Below, one piece after another: positions 58,201 to 64,000 of a stretch of DNA of 64,000 bases (position 1 is its first letter; each line of letters starts with the position of its first letter). Position numbers and translations under genes: made by a program. The notes beneath the pieces were generated by a model. The model was given only the letters and a program-made list of their open reading frames with translations, was not told where the DNA came from and searched no databases. Source of the stretch: Engraulis encrasicolus (lineage: Eukaryota; Chordata; Actinopteri; Clupeiformes; Engraulidae); NCBI RefSeq assembly GCF_034702125.1, contig NC_085871.1:36800659-36864658 (forward strand), in the 5' to 3' direction.

Positions 58201-61200
58201 GTCCTACTTTTTTTCTCTTTTTTTTGTGTGTAATTATCATAGCCCTATTGCTTCTTATTTGACTTCTCATTGTTGCTAAACCCCCTCTTTTTAACTTATT
58301 TATTTATTATTTGTAGTCCTCCTTTTATGATGCTGCTAATGCACTTTTACTAATGTACTTATTTTAAACAGAAATATCTCTATTATCTAATCTAGAACAT
58401 CTCTGTTTTTATCTATCTTATATACTTTTTAACCTCCTGGTCCTGTGTCTGTATGTATGCCGTCTGCTTTTTGCACAATCTGTATACCGGTATACGTTAC
58501 TGCTGCAACAAATGCATTTCCCCACAGTGGGATAATAAAGGGCATACTTATTTACTGTTTCTCCTGTCACCCTACAGTCAAACCATTCAGAAATGAACAC
58601 TTTTCAAAGGGACTTGTCGAGTCTTATTTTCAATTTGTTGGAGGACCCAGCCAAGAAGGAAGATTTTTTTCAGGTAATTGATTTGACAGATTTTATTGTA
58701 ACGATATGTTAGAGCCATTGACAGGTAGTGCAACTACAGCAAATTGATTAATAATTGGTTAATGTACAATCACATAAAACACCTCGTAGAATCCAGTGAA
58801 AACAACAAAAATGTATTGTTATTATTATTATTATTATTATTGTTATTATTATTAATAATAAATGTACAGTATACAATAGTGGCATTAGCTGTAGTTGCAC
58901 CACCCTGACATCTACTACTAAAAAACGCCAATGACCCTAAACTAGTGTTTCCCAACCTTTTTTGTCTCGTGTACCCCCTAAGCCTTTTCATTGTGCCTTG
59001 AGTACCCCCTAACTCAGGTTCTATATGGGTTTCTCTATTCCAACGTGAATATGTTCCATACATTTGATAAAATCACATTTTTCCAAGTACCCCCTGCCGT
59101 GTGCTCGCGTACCCCTAGTGGTACACGTACCCCTGGTTGGGAAACACTGCCCTAAGCCGCCATTTTGCAAGCCAACCCGACTCTTACTAAAACAAAAACA
59201 CTGCCATTCACAATGTCTCCAATGCGATCTTACAGAGAGTCTATCCCGTGGAATATGGACCTGACTTTGACAAAGCTCTTCAGGTTCTGGTGTGCTATTT
59301 CCTTTCAAGACTGGATCAACTTCTCCCTGTGCCAAATTTTAAACAGGTGAGTCAGTTGAGGTATCTCGGTTTTCACCTTTCCCAAGAGTACCACTACCAC
59401 ACCATCATTTTGCACTTTTCATTCATTTGGAGGATTGAGTTTTTGTACCTTTCTGTAAAAGACAATAGCCTGGTTATAGATGACGTGGACCAAAAAAAAA
59501 TATTCAGAGAAAGCACACACCGTGTAGATGACCTAGTTCTTAAACAGACTGTTACATCATTTTTTTAATCTATCTTTTATTATTATTATTATTATTACTT
59601 GTTTTATTATTATTTTTTAACTTAAGCGTGAACTACAGCTCTGGTTTCCTCTCTTATAATATGGCAAAGATTTTCAGTATGGTAACCAAGATAAATCATG
59701 CAAACTTGTCTTCAATGTAACAAAGTGTGATCAAGCTCAGTCTCCTAAATCGGCATGCCTTTCCATTCATTCTCCTAGAGTCCAACTAATTATCTAATGA
59801 ATCTAATGACTTATGAACAAGCAAATGGAGAAGACGCGATGTTCGATATTGAGTTGAACCTAAATGGGCATGGCTGCCATAGGATTGCAGCTTTAGAATC
59901 TTGCGTCACGTGGGATTAGGGCTGGGTGGTATGGAAAAAAACCAATTTCACGATATGGATTACTTTATATTACGATAACGATATATCACGATATAGCACA
60001 ATTAAATGCATACAATAAATATATTAACTGTGGTTGTATCACCCTGATGTCTGCTATTGTCCATGACCCAAACATGGACTACAGCCCTGGGGTGCAATTC
60101 TCAAAACCTTACTTGCTAACTACAGTGGCTTCAAAAAGTCTACACACCCCTCTTCAAATGTCAGGTTTTTGTGATGCAAAAAAATGACCGAAAGACAAAT
60201 AAATTCACAGCTTTTTCCATCTTCAATCTAAACTATTAACCTGCACAATGCAATTGAGAAACAAGCATAAAGCTTTAAATGGAAACAATAGAAAATAAAA
60301 AACTTCAATTAACATGGTTGCATAAATATACACACCCTTAAATTAATACTTAGTTGCAGCACCTTTGGCTTGTCTGGGCCATTCCAAAACCTCAATATTA
60401 TTCTGGTGAAGCCATTCTTTTTGTAGACTTAGGCGTGTGCTTGGAGAAATTGTCGTTCTGAAAGATTAGTTCCTCTGCATCTTCACCTTTCTACCAGGGG
60501 GCCGAAGGTTTTGTGCCACTACCACGGCCCCTGTGGAAATTTTCATAATTCTCTCCTCCATAATGAAGGCCCCAGTTACAACTGAAGAAAAACAGCACAA
60601 AAGAACAATGCTGCCACCACCATACTTCATGTTAGGTATGGTGTTATTGGGGTGATGTTTTGTGCCAAATATACCCTTTGGAATTATGACCAAGTTCAAT
60701 CTCTTGGTGGAGTTAATCTAGCAAAAAATACTTTTGTAATCTCCCAAATGCATGTGATCATATGTCATGGTCAGGTGAAACCGAGGTCGGACATAATTCC
60801 AAGAGGTATGTTTGGCACAAAAACAACACTACAATGCCAAGGTAACGCCATGTGTAAAGTGAAGCATAGTGGTGGCAGCATCATGCTATGTGACTGTTGT
60901 TCTTCTGCTGTAACTGGGGCTTAAGTCAGGGAGGCAGGAATTATGAACAGTTCCACAGGGGCCATTGTAGTGGCACAAAACCTTCTGCCCCCTATTAGAA
61001 AGGTGATGATGCAGATGAACGTAATCATTCAGAACGGCAATTACCTCAGACACATGCCAAAAATCTACAAAAAATGGCTTCATTAGAATAAGATTGAGGT
61101 TTTGGAATGGCCCAGACAGAGTTCAGACCTGTATGACATGGAACATCTGTTGGGCGATCTGAGAAGGACTGTGCAGATGAGATGCATTCGCAATCTGTCA

Positions 61201-64000
61201 GATTTGGAGTGCTTTTGCAAAGATAAGTGGAAAAAAAATTCACATCAACGTTTGCCATGCTGATAGAGTCTTACTCAAAAAAGACTGAGTACTGTAATAG
61301 AAGGAAAGGTGCTGCAACAAGGTATTAGTTCAAGGGTGTGCATATTTATGCAACCATGTTAATTCAAGTTTGTTATTTTCTATTCTTTCCCTTTAAAGCT
61401 GTGGGTTTGTTTTTAAACTGCATTGTGCAGGATAATAGTTTAAATTTAAGTGGGAAAAGTTGTGAAATGATTTGTCCTTCTGTCATTTTTTTACATGACA
61501 AAAGCTTGGAATTTGAACAGGGGTGTGTAGACTTTTGGGAGGCACTGTACGTTAGCTACTTTGTTGTCTGCGATGCAATTTCCCATTGACAACTACCCAA
61601 GTTGCTAACAGACTAACAACTACGCTTTCAAGAAACAATCAAACCAATCCTGGTTTCCTCCCTTCATGTTGTCAGGTTGCGTCTTGGATGAAGAGCTCCT
61701 GTGTGTGGGATGAATGTGAGCAGTACATGTGTCATCAGACAGAGGACCTCCAACATCTCCTGCAGCAGAACCGTCACAGGTCTTTGGACAACAACGGTAT
61801 TTCACTTTGGTTTCCCTAGTTTCACCTTTGGTTTCCCTAGTTGTGCAAATGTGTGTGTTATGTTATGTGTATTTGTCTATGTATTGGGCAGCTGTGGCCT
61901 AATAGGGAGGTGGTCGTAAAATCGGAGGGTTGCTGGTTCGATCCCCACCCGAACCTCCCCCTACACCCCCACCCATAGCTGCAGTGTCTTTGAGCAAGGC
62001 ACATAACCCCACATTGCTCCAGGGACTGTAACCAATACCCTGTAAACAACTAAGTCACTTTGGAGAAAAGTGTTAGCTAAATGTAATGTCATTTATGTAT
62101 GCTGCTAAACAAACACTTTAATTCCCTTCAGGGTTTATAAAAGGTACTCTATCTAATCCACTCTACTCTCCAGCCTTGAGGAAGGCAATCACTGGTCAAA
62201 ACATGTGGGCAATTTTGAAGTGTTCAAAAATGAACTAGCTCAATATAATTAAAAGCTTTTAAAGACACACTGTGCAGGGAATGGTCAAAAAGGTACTGCA
62301 ACTATGGTGCTCATTGAAACTGGGTTGCCTATTGCCAAATCTGATATTTTCGTGAAAGTTTACTAAGTAATAAACTAATATTGTTTAGTATGGCCCAAGT
62401 ACAGTCATTTTTGCAGCTACAAATGTCAATTTCTGGAAATTCAAAATGGCAGACCATGGAGAAGATCCTGCTTTTAATGTATGAAAAGTGCAATTTTTCC
62501 CAGGCATGATGCATACTTGGGATTTGATGGTGGTGGTAAGTATTCATGAAAAAGGTAACATTAGTGAATGGGTATCATGAATTCTGTAAATAAACAACTA
62601 AAAATCTTGCACAACGTACCTTTAACTAAGAAGAGTAACTAGTGCTTCAGAATTAGGGCACCGATTGCAAAAGAAAAAAAAAATATTTTAATTAGTCATT
62701 AAATGTATGATGATGACCCACATGTGTTTTCGATGACCCACATGTGTTCGATACCAAGATTGGACTGTGGACTGTGTTTGAAACGAGCAACAGCAAGCAA
62801 CTAATCTATGTTTTTCCTGTCGCTATGTACTGTACTGTAGGCCTTCCATCTATAGTGGAGGACAGAGTCATCTCTGCATTGTCACTGCCCCCTAGTGTGG
62901 ACTTGCCTCACAGTAAGAGCATCTTTCAGAGGGAGGCCTGCGTGGTCACTCTGAGCCCCTCTCCTCAGGTAAGAGACACTCAGTGTTGCCAGATGTGTCT
63001 GATCAAATCCTGCCCAAAAGGTGCTCAAAAACCGCCAAGAGGCGCTACATTCCACCCATTTTTACCCCCAGATATCCCAAGCAGCCCAATTGGGCAGGTA
63101 AACGCCCAATCTGGCAACAATATATAAAGTGGATGGGTGGGGACTGGGGATGGGTTACATAGGTATGGGGTGGGATGAGGAATTGCCAGAGACGAATGTA
63201 ACTGTGTATGTAGTATATTCAAAATAACATGAGATGCAAAAAACGACTGAGACTTTATTGCCTCACAGGTTGTGTTAGAATGCCTGTGGTATCATAACGG
63301 ACTTTATAATTTCAACTGTATTGTAAACACATCATTGCTGAGCAAACTAAAAATTATTAAAAAAAAGATGCACTTCTTTTGTTGAACTTAATTTACTTGT
63401 TTGCAGTTAGTTTGTTGCAGTTAGTTAGTGATTATGCTATAAATGCTACCTTTTACACTTGTCAAATGTTGTTGTGTCTTGCACTTCAATCTCTGTCCTG
63501 CCTCTTTGTCTACACATGAGAAACATAATTTTGATTCCCTTGTATGTCTAGTACAAAATTGATAAGTTGACTTGGGGGGATGTGATGAGTCAGTGAGCTA
63601 AGGTTGAAGGAGAGGATTGTGCACATCCCAGGAAAAGGTGCAGGACAAAGGCCAACTGTTGTTTTCAAAGTGAGAAGACCGCACACTTAAAATCCTTTTT
63701 GTTGTATTTTATTATTTCGTGGCAGGATTACGTTTCCACCTCAACAGTCTTCATTAGATGCTCAGTTAGCTAAGGTGTCATATCATTACACCGGAGACCC
63801 GCGTCGATTATTATTTTCCCCCTTTTAGATCATGGAAAGCCAAAACCCCCCCAAAAAACCCGAACACATTTTTTATCCACGCTTATTTTGCAGCCGGCAG
63901 GAGAGCTTCACCAGGACTCCCAAGGTCTCAACACAACCTCAGCTGCAAACAGAGATGGAGAACTGGAGCAGGGCAAGCCTCGGAAAGATGTTGAGACAGA
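55224..64000 (+). CDS. tinf2: TERF1-interacting nuclear factor 2 (TIN2), partial
   Basis: TIN2 bridges TRF1, TRF2 and TPP1 in the shelterin complex at telomeres. Coding exons: 55224-55227 (ATGG only), 55844-56046, 58100-58192, 58578-58673, 59236-59346, 61676-61796, 62841-62968 and 63894 to beyond the edge. All have AG/GT borders and their phases join without a stop. Exon 2 reads ISACMWQVAQEQHLEHYEHL ... STLIMGLRAK, aligning with the mammalian TIN2 start (WQVV...MGLKAK). Later exons read LLEMCRGDLPVDSDTI, PVEYGPDFDKALQVLVCYFL, LDQLLPVPNFKQ and VASWMKSSCVWDECEQYM, matching the order of the TRFH-like helical domain. The last two exons are Ser/Pro-rich linker. The TRF1-binding motif would lie past the edge. 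Identification rests on this conserved order; the tiny first exon is inferred from phase (G+AC gives Asp). Confidence 0.85.
56126..56491 (+). mobile_element. Retroposon with 18 bp target duplication and internal hairpin
   Basis: AACTAGTTATCAACCAAA occurs at 56108-56125 and 56492-56509, the long duplication expected of target-primed retroposition. Inside, 56225-56417 is a hairpin with ~85 bp arms (aatccgcactcgcaaactgc ... ttgctttttggacatggtgg) around 'ccttcatcagtgcgtgg'. The 3' part (cgcgcacccaaag, gaagttgagcgcg) resembles 20275-20325. It lies in tinf2 intron 2. Confidence 0.75.
57074..57485. mobile_element. TTAA-flanked MITE in tinf2 intron 2
   Basis: The ends AGGGACAGTTTGGTCAATTT and their complement (aaattgaccaaactgaccct) are flanked by TTAA (57070-57073 and 57486-57489). 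Subterminal caacatgcagttgta is also inverted. Confidence 0.8.
57898..58050. mobile_element. Two-stem cruciform element in tinf2 intron 2
   Basis: The arms gcgggttaactttcggcgag ... gtggaatagcagcac and gtgctgctattccac ... ctcgccgaacgttaaccc pair over ~45 bp. A second inner stem (agagagaacaagacccc / ggggtctaaagattctctct) surrounds cgctccgcg. Confidence 0.75.
58943..59149. mobile_element. hAT-type MITE in tinf2 intron 4
   Basis: The ends AGTGTTTCCCAACC and GGTTGGGAAACACT are inverted. The flanks CCCTAAAC (58935-58942) and CCCTAAGC (59150-59157) match at 7 of 8 bases. 'gtaccccct' recurs inside. Confidence 0.8.
59347..60122. other. tinf2 intron 5, left part
   Basis: A short TTA/TAT-type tract at 59577-59596 and, at ~59928-60010, words like the end of old hAT elements (gggctgggtggtatgg, cacgatatagcac). 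No other feature. Confidence 0.4.
60123..61547 (+). mobile_element. Tc1-like element in tinf2 intron 5, extended foldback
   Basis: The ends CAGTGGCTTCAAAAAGTCTA and the complement of CAGTGCCTCCCAAAAGTCTA are inverted and flanked by TA (60121-60122, 61548-61549). The plus strand at 61075-61330 encodes a decayed Tc1 C-terminus: NKIEVLEWPRQSSDLYDMEH, then a DKWKKN...QRLP region and stops. Left of centre, an inverted piece of the same transposase is present on the minus strand (FGTKHHPNNTIPNMKYGGGS, 60700-60470), so the inverted arms reach ~580 bp, far beyond normal TIRs. Confidence 0.85.
61885..62095 (+). mobile_element. tRNA-derived SINE in tinf2 intron 6
   Basis: The tRNA-like head has an A-box (tggcctaatagg) and B-box (ggttcgatcc). 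The body 'gagcaaggcacataacccc' and tail 'actttggagaaaagtgttagc' follow. Confidence 0.85.
62263..62621. mobile_element. TTAA-flanked MITE, copy B, in tinf2 intron 6
   Basis: Inverted relative to the copy at 3697-4053. Shares catggagaagatc, ccattttgaattt-type words and tattcatgaaaaaggt. TTAA at 62259-62262 and 62622-62625. The left end has drifted (AGACACACTG). Confidence 0.75.
62984..63118. mobile_element. GTTGCCAGAT-ended MITE, copy 2, in tinf2 intron 7
   Basis: The ends GTTGCCAGAT and ATCTGGCAAC are inverted. It is a shortened copy of the element at 49062-49276 and begins 15 bp after the exon 7 donor. Confidence 0.75.
63119..63893. other. tinf2 intron 7, remainder
   Basis: No element recognised. 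The acceptor before 63894 is cttattttgcag, with a second AG seven bases later. Confidence 0.5.

Overview
The window looks like nuclear DNA from a teleost fish. It has long (CA)n microsatellites, fish-type hAT, Tc1, piggyBac-like and Ty3/Gypsy elements, tRNA-derived SINEs, and split genes with GT-AG introns. The species cannot be read from the sequence. Most of the 64 kb is mobile or repeated DNA, much of it nested. I support two spliced protein-coding genes plus several broken coding remnants.

Layout. Positions 1-12000 hold foldback elements, a P-like THAP remnant, a TTAA MITE, a CT-rich triplication, a Tc1 foldback element and a ~1 kb duplication. The stretch 4695-11771 is bounded by one inverted repeat, so it may be a single decayed giant element. 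Positions 12380-16860 are a LINE inside a LINE, with a further unidentified 2.4 kb block inside the inner one. Positions 16862-20240 are a truncated Gmr1-type Gypsy element (LTR, gag with SCAN-like region, protease, start of integrase). Positions 22920-24660 are a satellite built on CCTAGACCTAG-like units. Positions 25278-26666 are a fresh 698 bp tandem duplication.

Positions 26862-39954 on the minus strand carry a multi-exon gene. Its core exons encode what looks like a tyrosine recombinase domain (R, K, R, H and Y motifs), followed by an acidic tail. Its probable first intron has been enlarged by a ~10 kb CR1/L2-like LINE. That LINE was itself hit by a nearly intact Mag-type Gypsy element (30591-35272) and by a hAT-like element (36516-37832), both with clean target duplications.

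Positions 40509-50530 contain a tandem triplication and a 4.5 kb long-TIR DNA transposon with a decayed PIN/XPG-like nuclease protein (43340-47815, possibly Academ-like), enclosed by another inverted pair. A hAT element with a residual dimerisation domain lies at 48009-48825. Positions 51304-53135 are a pseudogene split by a foldback element. From 55224 to the right edge runs the plus-strand gene for the shelterin protein TIN2 (tinf2). Eight exons are visible with consistent phases, and their introns carry SINE, MITE, hAT and Tc1 insertions.

The two split genes show no functional link to each other. The strongest candidates for something little described are the intron-bearing tyrosine recombinase gene and the long-TIR PIN-nuclease transposon.
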